This document shows, one piece after another, positions 48,371-58,577 of a stretch of DNA of 64,000 bases (within the stretch, counting starts at the first letter, position 1; each line of letters starts with the position of its first letter). This DNA is from Chryseobacterium sp. YIM B08800 (GTDB lineage Bacteria > Bacteroidota > Bacteroidia > Flavobacteriales > Weeksellaceae): contig NZ_JAPDKN010000016.1 of assembly GCF_026163565.1 (NCBI RefSeq), positions 1 through 64,000 of the forward strand, in the 5' to 3' direction. The notes beneath the pieces were generated by a model. It was not told where the DNA came from, made no database searches, and saw only the letters and a program-made list of their open reading frames with translations. The translations under genes were made by a program, and so were the position numbers.

Positions 48371-51300
48371 ATGGCAAAGTTAGAGAATAATAACGAAAAT
48401 GAGAACAAAAAATCGGTAGCTGAAAACCTGGGAGATCAGGTACAAAAAACCGTAGAAAATGTTCAGGAGACTGTGAAAGAGGCTTCTGAACTGGCTTCAG
48501 ACGCTATAAATCATCCGATAGATACTGCACAAGAATTTGGTAAACAAGCTGCTAAAGATGTTGTAAGCTATTCTTGGTGGGCAAAACTTTTATTGATTCT
48601 TTTCTGGACGCTTCTTTCAATTATCGTTCTTGTTTTTATTGCCATTAATTTACCTGTTACCAAAAGATGGGCTGCAGATCAGGCTTTACAGATTGTCAAC
48701 AGAGATTTTAAAGCTAAAATGTCTACCGAAAGTGTAGAGGTTGATTTCTTTGGAGATGTTACCATTAAAGGTTTGAGGATAAAAGATTATAAAGGTTTAG
48801 ACTTTATTAAAGCAAGAGAGTTTAAAGCTAATTCCGATTGGTTTTCTTTAGCGACCAATATCGGGAAAAATAATTCTTTAAGTTTTAACGGATTGACGCT
48901 TAACAATGCAGACATTAAAGTAATTACGTATAAAGGCGACAGTATTTCAAACTTCATCCGTTTTACCCAACTTTTTGACAGCGGTAAAAAAAGAGATCCT
49001 AAAAAACCACCTTTCCAACTGAACGCACGTTTAGAAATTTTAAATTCAAAAGTTTCTATTGTTAATCAAAACTCTCCGGGAGAGCCAGGGAAATGGTTGA
49101 CAGCAACCAATGTAAATCTGATTGCTCCAAAAGTTAAAGTCAATGGAGCGGATATTAACGCCCGAATTGACAATTTTACTTTCATCACCAAAAGATGGGG
49201 AAAATCTCATTTTGTAGAAACTTTTTCTACTGATTTTTCAATGACTCAGGATTTTCTGGCTCTTGGAGACCTTACTTTAAATACAGATCATTCGCTTCTT
49301 CAGGGAGATATTAAATTTAATTTAAATAAAGGTTCGTGGGCGGATTTTACCAACAAAGTAAAGTGGGACATGAATATGAAGCTGGGAAGCCAGATAAGTG
49401 GTTACGATATCTCTTATTTTGTGACCAACTGGGATAATTTTATTCCGTTTAATGCAAGCGGGAAAATGACGGGACCGTTAAATCATTTTACTTTAGAAAA
49501 CTTTCTGATTAGAAACCCTTCGGTAAATATTGCAACAAAAAAACTGAAAGCCAATCATTTACTAAAAGGTGATTTCACGATAGAAACCGAAAATCTTTCG
49601 GCAGATTTTACGTATAAAGATTTGAAAGCAATGATGCCGACTTTCGTTTCCTCAAAGATGAAAAACTTTGCGGATGATTTTGGTAAATTAAAATATAACG
49701 GAACAGCGAAAGTCACTCCGAAACAAGTTTATGTTTCTTCAGGAAATTTGATGACGGGAATTGGGCAGGCAAAAATTTCAAATTTCTCTTTAACAGATTA
49801 CAGCTCACCTTTGCCTAAATATAAAGGATATGCAGAAGTTAATGACTTAAATACTTCCGTCATTACCAAAAGCAAAGCGGTTGGTTTGATTTCCGGTAAA
49901 TTTAATTTGGATGGACAAAGTTTTGATGTCAACACAATGCGTCTGAGCACAAAATCTCAGATTTCCAGCATTGAAATCATGAATAAAGAAATCAATAATG
50001 TGGTTTTGGATGGTCTTTTAGATCATAAAAAATACAACGGATTGATTACTGTAAATGACGAACAGGCAAAAGCAACTGTAAAAGGTTTAATAGATTTCAG
50101 TACCTCAAGAATTTCTGCCAATGTAGATGCAGATGTTGCTTATTTAAATATGAATTATTTTACCGGCAAAGCTGGAAGTCAGATTGTAAACGGTAGAGTA
50201 AATGGGAAAATGACAATGTCAAATATCAATGATTTGAATTTGGATGTTGAAGCCTCCAATGTGAATTTTGCAACGGCTGACCAAAAATATCATATCCCGA
50301 ATGCTAAGCTGAAAACTTTTGTGGAAGGTGGAGAACGTTCTATTTTGGTTGATGCTCCAGGCACAGTAAACGGAAAAATTTCTGGGAAATACAATCTTGA
50401 TGATTTAGCAGGAATGGTTGAAAATGGTTTAGGGAAAATTTTGGTTGGTCCTGAACCAAGAAAATTATATCGTGGACAAACTTTCGCCATGAATTTTGAT
50501 GTTGAACAAGGTTTGGTTGCTTATTTTATGCCTGATTTAAAGCTTCCTCAAGGTGCAAAAGTGGAGGGAGAATATGACGGTAATTCAAATAATTTAATTC
50601 TAAATCTTGATGCAGCTTCTTTGAAGTACATCATGACAAAAAAGGAGGAGATAACTGAAGCAGACAGAGCTTTAGCAGAAGCGAATCCTGATTATAAGCT
50701 TGATGATAGAGTAGCGGTTACAAGAGACAGCGCAATGGTTGACAGTGTAATGGTGAGAATTAATACCGCCAATACCGAACAGCAACTTTACGCAAAAATA
50801 AGCAGACTCGAATACAATAAAAATATTCTTAAAGATCTTATTCTTACAGGCAAAAATGAAAATAATTCAGTTTTAAGAATTGCTACAAGTTTTAAACACG
50901 GAAGCCCTGAAGATGAAATTAATGAAAGTCTGAAAGATTATGCGATTAATTTTAACCAGTCTACAAATCCTGATGGAGATTATGTTTTCAGATTTGAGCC
51001 AACTGAAGTTAATTTAAATAATGTAAAATGGTCGATTGATACCAATCCTGAGCTTGATCATTATATAAGTTACCGAAGAAAAACATCTGATTTTGAAGTT
51101 CATAATTTGAAAATTTATTCGGATGATAGTTCATTACTAATCAATGAATCTATATTTAAATCTGCGAAAGATTTTTATGTGGATGCAGAGATTCAGAACT
51201 TTGCCATAGAAAAACTTTTAGAAATGCAGTCGGGTGGAAATCCGATGGATATTAAAGGTTTAGCCAATGGTAATGTGAAAATCAAGATGGATAAAAACAC

Positions 51301-53164
51301 ATTGCAGCCTTTGGTAGATCTTACTGTAGACAATATCATGATGAATGGTAATGATATGGGAGATGTGACAATTTCTGCAGTCAATGGTTTTTCTCTAAAT
51401 GTATATGACGTTGATGTAAAAGTGGCTTCAGCCGGAGTAATTGGAAATAATAACCTGCACTTAACGGGAACGGTTAATAACAATACTCCAACTCCGACGA
51501 TTGATTTAACAACAGAATTAAGAGATTTTGATCTTGCCTTTACACAACAGTTTGTACAGAGTATTTTCGGAAATTTAAGAGGAAAAGCAACGGGTGATTT
51601 GAAAATTAATGGTACTCTTAAAAACCTAGATTACAGTGGAGATATTGCTTTAAAAGAATTTGGTTTAAAACTATTATTTACAGGAGTAGATTACTCGTTT
51701 GATGATACAGTCATTCCGCTTTCTAAAGGATTGGCAATTTTAAACAATATTGGAGTTCACGACGGAAGATCAAATTCTTCAGGATCAATTTCCGGGGCGA
51801 TACAGTTTGAAACTTTATCTTCAATGGGTGTCAACCTTGTTATGAGAGCCGATAATTTATTAATGTTAAATACTACTCAGAAAGATTATGATCTATTTTG
51901 GGGAAGAGTTTACGGACAAGGCGATTTATATGTCGACGGACCTGTTTCTGCTTTAAACCTTTCTACTCCAAATATGAAGGCTTTAAATGGAAGTACATTT
52001 ACTTTCAACTCAAGTTCTACTTCTAATGTTGAAGAATTTAAAATGCTGAGGTTTTTGAAGGAAGGAAAAGACGGTTTGGTTACTTTAGAAGAAAAGAAAA
52101 AGACCGGAGCCAATATGAATATCGATTTCAGTTTGGATGTTGATAAAGGTACCACAGTAAACGTTTTGGTAGGTGATGATGTAGGAAATATTACCGTAAA
52201 AGGAATGGCAAATAATCTGAGATTCCAGATGAGTCGACAAGGAAATATCGCCATGAACGGATCTTATATGGTCGACAGTGGAACTTTTGTGTCTAAAGCG
52301 ATTCTTAACAGAACTTTCCAGATTCAAAAAAACAGCAGCATTAGATGGGATGGTGACGCAATGAAGCCGGCATTGGATATTTCTGCCAATTATGTGAGAA
52401 TGGTTTCCAATGCAGGAGATTATTTAAATATGGGACAATTACAGCCAATCAGTGTATTGCTACAAGCAAATATTACCAATACTTTGAATGATCCTAAAGT
52501 TGCTTTAAATGTTACTGCGCTTGATGTTTCGAGTCAGGTAAAAGAAACTTTAGCCGCAAAAATTAATCAGACAGAAGGTGAAAACGTATTACAGTTTGGT
52601 TCTATTTTGTTGTTGAATATGTTTAATGTAACCAATTCAGGAGGTGGATTAAATATTGATGCCGCAGGAATTGCAGAATCTTCTGGTTATAATATGTTAC
52701 TAAAACAATTAGGTTCTGTTTTAAATACAGTAAGTAGTGAATTTCAAATTGATTTGAATTACGTAAAAGGAAACGATCAGTTTTCTAACAGTGGAGACAG
52801 AGCAAATGCCGGAGTAAGTTTTGATCTGTCACCAAGAATTACGGTAAAAACAGGTTTGGGAATCCCACTTTCAAGAACAGAAAGTACAAGCAATAATTAT
52901 CTCTCTGGTGAAGGGTCTGTAGAATATGATATTTCTAAGAAAAACGACGGTACACTGGTCTTAAGAGGTTATTCTAAACCTACCAACATCGGTATGGGTG
53001 TAGGAACGGTAGGTACCAATGGCTCTGCTAATCAGGCTTATGGTGGTGGTATCGTTTGGAGTAAAAGCTTCAATTCTTTATTCAAAAAGAAGAAAAAAGA
53101 CAAAAAGTCAGCTACTGACAAAGTTGAAATAAAAACAGATTCTGTAAAATCAAGTGGCAAATAG
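48371..53164 (+). CDS. tamB: TamB-like translocation and assembly protein
   Basis: 1597 residues from ATG 48371. An acidic N-terminal tail precedes one membrane span at about 73-95 (LLLILFWTLLSIIVLVFIAI), then a very long repeating beta structure and the C-terminal DUF490 domain (from about residue 1230). AsmA-like proteins of this kind bridge the periplasm and help outer-membrane protein assembly or lipid transport. The C-terminus ends in a Lys-rich tail. Confidence 0.9.
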   Translation: MAKLENNNENENKKSVAENLGDQVQKTVENVQETVKEASELASDAINHPIDTAQEFGKQAAKDVVSYSWWAKLLLILFWTLLSIIVLVFIAINLPVTKRWAADQALQIVNRDFKAKMSTESVEVDFFGDVTIKGLRIKDYKGLDFIKAREFKANSDWFSLATNIGKNNSLSFNGLTLNNADIKVITYKGDSISNFIRFTQLFDSGKKRDPKKPPFQLNARLEILNSKVSIVNQNSPGEPGKWLTATNVNLIAPKVKVNGADINARIDNFTFITKRWGKSHFVETFSTDFSMTQDFLALGDLTLNTDHSLLQGDIKFNLNKGSWADFTNKVKWDMNMKLGSQISGYDISYFVTNWDNFIPFNASGKMTGPLNHFTLENFLIRNPSVNIATKKLKANHLLKGDFTIETENLSADFTYKDLKAMMPTFVSSKMKNFADDFGKLKYNGTAKVTPKQVYVSSGNLMTGIGQAKISNFSLTDYSSPLPKYKGYAEVNDLNTSVITKSKAVGLISGKFNLDGQSFDVNTMRLSTKSQISSIEIMNKEINNVVLDGLLDHKKYNGLITVNDEQAKATVKGLIDFSTSRISANVDADVAYLNMNYFTGKAGSQIVNGRVNGKMTMSNINDLNLDVEASNVNFATADQKYHIPNAKLKTFVEGGERSILVDAPGTVNGKISGKYNLDDLAGMVENGLGKILVGPEPRKLYRGQTFAMNFDVEQGLVAYFMPDLKLPQGAKVEGEYDGNSNNLILNLDAASLKYIMTKKEEITEADRALAEANPDYKLDDRVAVTRDSAMVDSVMVRINTANTEQQLYAKISRLEYNKNILKDLILTGKNENNSVLRIATSFKHGSPEDEINESLKDYAINFNQSTNPDGDYVFRFEPTEVNLNNVKWSIDTNPELDHYISYRRKTSDFEVHNLKIYSDDSSLLINESIFKSAKDFYVDAEIQNFAIEKLLEMQSGGNPMDIKGLANGNVKIKMDKNTLQPLVDLTVDNIMMNGNDMGDVTISAVNGFSLNVYDVDVKVASAGVIGNNNLHLTGTVNNNTPTPTIDLTTELRDFDLAFTQQFVQSIFGNLRGKATGDLKINGTLKNLDYSGDIALKEFGLKLLFTGVDYSFDDTVIPLSKGLAILNNIGVHDGRSNSSGSISGAIQFETLSSMGVNLVMRADNLLMLNTTQKDYDLFWGRVYGQGDLYVDGPVSALNLSTPNMKALNGSTFTFNSSSTSNVEEFKMLRFLKEGKDGLVTLEEKKKTGANMNIDFSLDVDKGTTVNVLVGDDVGNITVKGMANNLRFQMSRQGNIAMNGSYMVDSGTFVSKAILNRTFQIQKNSSIRWDGDAMKPALDISANYVRMVSNAGDYLNMGQLQPISVLLQANITNTLNDPKVALNVTALDVSSQVKETLAAKINQTEGENVLQFGSILLLNMFNVTNSGGGLNIDAAGIAESSGYNMLLKQLGSVLNTVSSEFQIDLNYVKGNDQFSNSGDRANAGVSFDLSPRITVKTGLGIPLSRTESTSNNYLSGEGSVEYDISKKNDGTLVLRGYSKPTNIGMGVGTVGTNGSANQAYGGGIVWSKSFNSLFKKKKKDKKSATDKVEIKTDSVKSSGK

Positions 53165-53246
53165 CTGTAAATTTTTAATGATTTTTATCATACATGTTAA
53201 TTATTGTTAATATTTGATATTATTTTTTTAGTTTAATTATTTTTTT

Positions 53247-53254
53247 TAATTTTG
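53247..53254 (+). promoter_or_regulatory. Promoter box of the Lrp-family gene
   Basis: TAATTTTG matches TAnnTTTG, 44 bp before the start codon, in an A/T-rich gap. Confidence 0.45.
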
Positions 53255-53298
53255 TAAAAAATTTATTGATTTTTTAGGAAAAATATAATTTCACTAAT

Positions 53299-53769
53299 AT
53301 GAACTATCAACTGGACGAAATAGACAAGAAAATTCTTGATTTCTTAGTAGAAAACACAAGAATGCCTTTTACAGAAATTGCTAAGCAGATGGATGTTTCT
53401 GCGGGTACAATTCACGTAAGAGTGAAGAAAATGGAAGATGCAGGTATTATTTTAGGATCATCTCTTAATCTTGATTATGGTAAATTAGATTACCATTTTA
53501 CAGCTTTTATCGGAATTCTTTTAACAAAATCAAACCGTACACAAGAGGTTTTGAAAGAGTTAGGAACGATTCCAAACGTTATCGAAGCGAGTGTTATCTC
53601 AGGAAAATATAATATTTTCTGCAAGGTAAGAGCTAAAAATACTAACGACGCAAAAAGAATTATCTATCAGATTGACGACATTCAGGACGTAATGAGAACT
53701 GAATCTATGATCTCTATGGAAGAATTCTTAAGCGATAAAAACAGATTGATCAACGCAATCTCAATTTAA
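53299..53769 (+). CDS. Lrp/AsnC-family transcription regulator
   Basis: 156 residues. N-terminal winged HTH (LDEIDKKILDFLVENTRMPF, then IAKQMDVSAGTIHVRVKKM) and a C-terminal RAM (ligand-binding) domain. These proteins form octamers and sense amino acids. Terminator follows at 53795. Confidence 0.92.
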   Translation: MNYQLDEIDKKILDFLVENTRMPFTEIAKQMDVSAGTIHVRVKKMEDAGIILGSSLNLDYGKLDYHFTAFIGILLTKSNRTQEVLKELGTIPNVIEASVISGKYNIFCKVRAKNTNDAKRIIYQIDDIQDVMRTESMISMEEFLSDKNRLINAISI

Positions 53770-53794
53770 TCGAATTTTAGACGATATAAATACT

Positions 53795-53830
53795 AAAGAA
53801 CTTATGAAATCATTCATAAGTTCTTTATTT
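53795..53830 (+). terminator. Terminator of the Lrp-family gene
   Basis: AAAGAACTTATGAA and TTCATAAGTTCTTT form a 14-bp stem with an ATCA loop, then T-rich sequence. Confidence 0.88.
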
Positions 53831-53837
53831 TTGTACT

Positions 53838-54227
53838 ATGGAAAAGGAATATAAAGAATATAGCTATTTTGATGTAGATCCGAAGAAAGGATGGGGTTTT
53901 ATTTTGGCTTTGGCTTCTCTGCTCTTGTTTACAATTATGGGTATGGGAATAGATATTGACGAGTATCTTCAACATGAATATCTCAATATACCAAGATGGT
54001 ATTTCTACGTGATTTTTACGATCGACGCTTTGATGATCATAAGCCTTATTCTGATGTATTTTTACAGAAAAATAGGGATGTTTGCCTTTCCTGTGTTATT
54101 GGTTCTTCATTTCCTGATGCATAATTATTATTTATCAACTTTCTTATATACAGATGTCACCAATCTTTTCCTTTTTACAGGATTTGGAATGTTGGCAATT
54201 ATTCCGAAATGGAAATTTTTCAAATAA
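53838..54227 (+). CDS. Small integral membrane protein
   Basis: 129 residues, hydrophobic segments at about 19-40, 54-75, 80-96 and 103-122. No family recognised. Ordinary chromosomal gene. Confidence 0.75.
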   Translation: MEKEYKEYSYFDVDPKKGWGFILALASLLLFTIMGMGIDIDEYLQHEYLNIPRWYFYVIFTIDALMIISLILMYFYRKIGMFAFPVLLVLHFLMHNYYLSTFLYTDVTNLFLFTGFGMLAIIPKWKFFK

Positions 54228-54465
54228 TCTTTTAAAGATATTTTTATAAATAGAGGTCGGCAATTGTCGGCTTTTTTTGTTGTAATCTTATCTTAAATGC
54301 ATCCGAAGAGACTAATGAGTGGATTGCTCCGTAGGAGCAAAACCTGTGTAGCAATAGGATATGGACGGTGTACAGGTGCGCTCCGTAGGAGCGCTATCTT
54401 CAATAAAATCAAATAAAAAAAGCATCCAAATATTTGGATGCTTTTCTCAATTTCAATTGAAATGA
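54228..54465. repeat. Intergenic REP-like palindromes and terminator
   Basis: TTGCTCCGTAGGAGCAA (54324-54340) and GCGCTCCGTAGGAGCGC (54378-54394) share a palindromic core, REP-type repeats of which I recall many copies in Chryseobacterium genomes. AAAGCATCCAAATATTTGGATGCTTT (shown here as AAAGCATCCAAAT / ATTTGGATGCTTT, 54419-54444) is a perfect terminator stem. Confidence 0.7.
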
Positions 54466-55410
54466 TTATGCTAAAATTCTTTTCACCGCTTCTTTTACAG
54501 CAGCAGCGTCAATTTTATATTTTTTCATTAATTCAGCTGGTGTAGCAGACTCTCCGAAAGTATCATTTACCGCAACGAATTCCTGTCTTGTAGGTCTTTT
54601 TCTAGCTAACATTCCCGCAACTGATTCACCTAAACCACCTAAGTAGTTGTGCTCTTCAGCAGTTACAATTTTACCTGTTTTTTCAACAGATCTCAAGATG
54701 ATTTCTTCGTCTAGAGGTTTAATTGTATGAATGTTGATTACTTCACAAGAAATCCCTTCTTTCTCTAATTCATCTGCAGCAACCAAAGATTCCCAAACTA
54801 AGTGACCTGTTGCAACAATCGTTACATCAGTTCCTTCTTGAAGCATAATTCCTTTTCCGATTTCGAAAGGCATATCTTCCGGAATGAAAACTGGAACAGT
54901 TGGTCTACCAAATCTTAAATATACAGGACCTTGGTGGTCTGCAATAGCAAGAGTTGCAGCTTTTGTCTGGTTGTAATCACAAGGATTAATTACCGTCATT
55001 CCAGGAAGCATTTTCATCATCCCGATATCTTCCAAAACCTGGTGAGTTGCTCCGTCTTCTCCTAAAGTAAGACCTGCGTGAGAAGCACAGATTTTTACAT
55101 TTTTATCTGAATATGCGATTGACTGACGAATTTGGTCATATACTCTTGATGTAGAGAAGTTAGCAAAAGTTCCGGTAAAAGGAATTTTTCCCGTGATGCT
55201 TAAACCTGCAGCAAGACCCATCATATTTGCTTCTGCGATACCCACTTGGTAAAATCTTTCAGGAGCTTTTTCGATGAATTTTTCCATTTTCAAAGAACCG
55301 ATAAGGTCTGCACACAATGCAACTACATTTGGGTTTTTATCAGCCAATTCGGCTAAACCAGCCCCAAAACCTGAACGTGTATCTTTTTTTTCTGTATATG
55401 TATATTTCAT
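54466..55410 (-). CDS. tkt: Transketolase, C-terminal subunit
   Basis: 314 residues from ATG 55410. Pyrimidine-binding and C-terminal domains of transketolase: [39 protein letters not shown]. Split transketolases of this type pair with the N-terminal subunit encoded just upstream (55512-56363) and work in the pentose phosphate pathway. Confidence 0.92.
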   Translation of the reverse strand: MKYTYTEKKDTRSGFGAGLAELADKNPNVVALCADLIGSLKMEKFIEKAPERFYQVGIAEANMMGLAAGLSITGKIPFTGTFANFSTSRVYDQIRQSIAYSDKNVKICASHAGLTLGEDGATHQVLEDIGMMKMLPGMTVINPCDYNQTKAATLAIADHQGPVYLRFGRPTVPVFIPEDMPFEIGKGIMLQEGTDVTIVATGHLVWESLVAADELEKEGISCEVINIHTIKPLDEEIILRSVEKTGKIVTAEEHNYLGGLGESVAGMLARKRPTRQEFVAVNDTFGESATPAELMKKYKIDAAAVKEAVKRILA

Positions 55411-55511
55411 GAGAATTTCTAATTTTTGATATAGAATCATGTAACCTTACGGTTTCATTTTTATTTCTAATTATTAAAGATTACTTATTACCAATTACTT
55501 ATTACTAATAA

Positions 55512-56363
55512 TTAATAATCAGCTGGAGCTTCTAAGTACAATTGTTTGAAAGCAGTATCCAATTGCTCGTCATTTGGAGCTTTTCCGTGCCAAGCGTGAG
55601 TTCCCATCATGAAATCTACACCAGCTCCCATTTCTGTATGAAGGATAATTACCACTGGTTTTCCTTTTCCTGTTTCAGTTTTTGCCAATTCTAAAATTGC
55701 AATTACCGCTTCAAGATCGTTACCGTTTTTCTCTTCCAAAACTGTCCATCCGAAAGATTCTAGTTTTGCATGAAGATTTCCTAATGAAAGTACATTTTCT
55801 GTGCTTCCGTCAATTTGCTGTCCGTTGTAATCGATGGTAGAAATAATGTTGTCTACTTTGTTTGCTGCAGCATACATCAAAGCTTCCCAGATTTGACCTT
55901 CCTGCAATTCTCCGTCTCCGTGAAGAGAGTAAACTAAAGATTTATCACCGTCTAATTTTTTCCCCTGTGCAACACCTAAAGCTACAGAAAGACCTTGTCC
56001 TAAAGATCCAGAAGCAATTCTTACTCCTTCCAAACCTTCGTGAGTGGTTGGGTGACCTTGCAATCTTGAATCTAATTTTCTGAAAGTTTTCAATTCATCA
56101 ACCGGAAAGAAGTCGAATCTAGCCAATGTAGAATAGAAAACCGGCGAAATATGTCCATTTGAAAGATAGAAGTGATCTTCATTTTTACCTTCCATTGTGA
56201 AAGGAAGATTGTAGTTCATTACTTTACCATACAATGCTGTGAAGTACTCAGTACAGCCTAAACTTCCACCTGGATGCCCTGAATTTACAGCGTGAACCAT
56301 TCTTAAAATGTCTCTTCTGATTTGTGTTGTAAGAGATTTCAGCTCTTCAATACTTTTACTCAT
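55512..56363 (-). CDS. tkt: Transketolase, N-terminal subunit
   Basis: 283 residues. Thiamine-diphosphate-binding domain: NSGHPGGSLGCTEYFTALYG, GSLGQGLSVALG, LHGDGELQEGQIWEALMYAA, IDYNGQQIDG. Transcribed before the C-terminal subunit in the same operon, the two together forming the enzyme. Confidence 0.93.
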   Translation of the reverse strand: MSKSIEELKSLTTQIRRDILRMVHAVNSGHPGGSLGCTEYFTALYGKVMNYNLPFTMEGKNEDHFYLSNGHISPVFYSTLARFDFFPVDELKTFRKLDSRLQGHPTTHEGLEGVRIASGSLGQGLSVALGVAQGKKLDGDKSLVYSLHGDGELQEGQIWEALMYAAANKVDNIISTIDYNGQQIDGSTENVLSLGNLHAKLESFGWTVLEEKNGNDLEAVIAILELAKTETGKGKPVVIILHTEMGAGVDFMMGTHAWHGKAPNDEQLDTAFKQLYLEAPADY

Positions 56364-56419
56364 ATATTAGGATTTATTTGCATGCAAATTTACAATTTTT
56401 TGTCGGCTTATGGAAATGC

Positions 56420-56448
56420 AAAAATCCGGACTTTAAATCCGGATTTTA
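56420..56448. terminator. Bidirectional terminator hairpin
   Basis: AAAATCCGGA and TCCGGATTTT pair around CTTTAAA. It lies between the transketolase operon and the next minus-strand gene. Confidence 0.65.
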
Positions 56449-56544
56449 TGATGCTTAACTTTGAGGAAATTCAGAACCTCCAACATAGTTTGGAACATGT
56501 TTTATAACTTAAAATAGTTTGAAACAAGTTTTAAAGCAAAAGAA

Positions 56545-56569
56545 AAGAGTAGTTTTAGACTACTCTTTC
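56545..56569 (-). terminator. Terminator of the GG-leader peptide gene
   Basis: AGAGTAGT and ACTACTCT pair around TTTAG; on the minus strand a T-rich run follows it. It lies just downstream of the 56586 stop. Confidence 0.6.
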
Positions 56570-56585
56570 TATGATTTCATTTATT

Positions 56586-56831
56586 TTAATAAACACATCC
56601 ACATCCTGTTTCTCCAGGTTGACACAATCTAATAGGTTCGTGACAACCACCACCAGATGATCCTCCTCCATTGTTTACTCTGTAACAAATACCGTTACTA
56701 CAATAATAGCTTCCTGCACCACTCGGAAAAGGTGGCGGACATGTCCCGTTTTCATCACAAACTGCATAAGACTGATCTCCTCCACTAATTAGTTGTAAAT
56801 CTTTTCGAGTTAATTTTTTTAAATTTTTCAT
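56586..56831 (-). CDS. Bacteriocin-like GG-leader peptide
   Basis: 81 residues. The leader MKNLKKLTRKDLQLISGG ends in Gly-Gly at 17-18, the double-glycine cleavage site of class II bacteriocin-like peptides. The predicted core is 63 residues, Gly- and Pro-rich, with eight Cys, suggesting disulfides or thioether modification. I recall many such KKL.R..LK.I.GG peptides in Chryseobacterium. No peptidase-transporter is in this window. Confidence 0.72.
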   Translation of the reverse strand: MKNLKKLTRKDLQLISGGDQSYAVCDENGTCPPPFPSGAGSYYCSNGICYRVNNGGGSSGGGCHEPIRLCQPGETGCGCVY

Positions 56832-56927
56832 AATATTATAAATGTTTTTTAGTACAATTACAATATACGAAATTTTTATTTAAGCACTCTATGTGAAAAA
56901 ACTAGTATAAGATTACTAAAATAATAC

Positions 56928-58502
56928 TTACACAACCTTCAAATAATTCTTATTTTTCACCAACCATAATCCAATGAAAGTTAGCAATCCATTTAAAATA
57001 ATTAATTCTACACCAATTTCGTATTTCGTATAAGTTTTAACAATTAAATTGATAATATAAGTTAAAACCGGTGCTAAAAGGGTAACAGTTAAGATAGAAT
57101 ATTTTTTAGAAATTTTAAATTTGGTGAAAATTCCGAAGGCAAAAAGTCCTAAAAGAGGTCCATAAGTGTAACCTGCGATTTCCATGATTAAATAAACGAT
57201 CGACTTGTCATTCATTGCTTTGAAAACCATAATTAAAATAAAGAAAACAACAGTAAAAATCAAATGAACTTTCATTCTCAGGCGTTTTTTCTCTTTTTCA
57301 GTTTTGCTTTTATCTTCATTAAGATTTAAAAGGTCAACGCAATATGAACTTGTAACCGCCGTTAAGGCTCCATCCGCAGATGGGAATAAAGCGGAAATCA
57401 ATCCGATAATAAAAATGACAGAAATTATCATCGGGAAATGCCCTTGAAGTGATAAAGATGGGAATAGATCATCGCCCATTACATTTTTGATATTTCCTGC
57501 AGCATCTTTGAACCCAAAAATATTAGAAACGACTTCTTTTCCATCCACCATATTCGTGATTTGAGAATATTCTGCCCCATTTTGTAAAGCAAAAAGATAA
57601 AGCAAACCTCCTAAAAATAGAAATGCAAGATTTACAAAAAGTAATGTTCCTGCGAAGGTCAGCATGTTTTTCTTTGAATTCTGAAGATTATCAACCGAAA
57701 TATTTTTCTGCATCATTTCCTGATCCAATCCGGTCATTGCAATGGTAATAAAAATTCCGCCTAAAATAGTTTTGAGGAAAAATGTCTTGGAATTGGGATC
57801 AAAATTGATGAAATGAGTATAATTTTTCTGTTCTAAGATCGTGTAAGCTTCGCCAAAAGATAAATTTAAATTGGATAAAATATAAACAATACATGCAATT
57901 AAACTGATGATCATAAACGAAGTTTGCAATGTATCGGTAATGACAATCGTTTTTACTCCACCTTCAAAAGTGTATAAAAGCACCATTAATAGAAGCACCA
58001 AAGCGGTTACCCAAAACGGAACGCCTAAACCTTCCAATAAGAAAATCTGTAAAACATTGACTACCAAATACAATCTCGCCGTTGCACCAATCGCTCTTGA
58101 AACAATGAAAAATACAGAACCAATTTTATGCGCTTCTACATTGAATCTTTTTCCTAAATAGGTGTAGATTGACGTTAGATTCATCTTATAATAGAGTGGA
58201 AGTAATATTGCTGCCACAATAAAATATCCGATGAAAAAACCGATCACCATCATGTAATATTCAAAACCGCCGAAAATATATTCGCTTCCGGTCATTTTAC
58301 CGACCGTTCCCGGAACGGAAATAAAGGTAACTCCACTTAAGCTGGTCCCGATCATCCCGAAAGCAACGAGCCACCATTTACTTTTTTTGTTTCCAATGAA
58401 AAAAGACTGGTTATCAGAATTTCGGCTCGTAAAATAAGAGATCACCAAAAGACCGATGAAATAAACAAAAACAAATAGCAAAAGTATAGTTCCGGAATTC
58501 AT
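56928..58502 (-). CDS. Sodium:solute symporter family transporter
   Basis: 524 residues, about 13 membrane segments. SSS-family pattern with GTSLSGVTFISVPG, PLYYKMNLTSIYTYLGKRFN and a later PSADGALTAVTSSYCVDL. It imports an unidentified solute with sodium. No neighbour tells the substrate. Confidence 0.9.
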   Translation of the reverse strand: MNSGTILLLFVFVYFIGLLVISYFTSRNSDNQSFFIGNKKSKWWLVAFGMIGTSLSGVTFISVPGTVGKMTGSEYIFGGFEYYMMVIGFFIGYFIVAAILLPLYYKMNLTSIYTYLGKRFNVEAHKIGSVFFIVSRAIGATARLYLVVNVLQIFLLEGLGVPFWVTALVLLLMVLLYTFEGGVKTIVITDTLQTSFMIISLIACIVYILSNLNLSFGEAYTILEQKNYTHFINFDPNSKTFFLKTILGGIFITIAMTGLDQEMMQKNISVDNLQNSKKNMLTFAGTLLFVNLAFLFLGGLLYLFALQNGAEYSQITNMVDGKEVVSNIFGFKDAAGNIKNVMGDDLFPSLSLQGHFPMIISVIFIIGLISALFPSADGALTAVTSSYCVDLLNLNEDKSKTEKEKKRLRMKVHLIFTVVFFILIMVFKAMNDKSIVYLIMEIAGYTYGPLLGLFAFGIFTKFKISKKYSILTVTLLAPVLTYIINLIVKTYTKYEIGVELIILNGLLTFIGLWLVKNKNYLKVV

Positions 58503-58541
58503 GTTTACAATTTAAATTTCAGCAAATATAGTTTTTTTTAA

Positions 58542-58573
58542 GAAGTGGGAAGATGGAAGCGGGGAGATGGAAG
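58542..58573. repeat. Left flank repeat of the four-helix-bundle gene
   Basis: GAAGTGGGAAGATGGAAG-type purine-rich repeat; its core GAAGATGGAAG is inverted at 58965-58996. The pair encloses the 58578-58928 gene. Confidence 0.55.
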
Positions 58574-58577
58574 ATTT

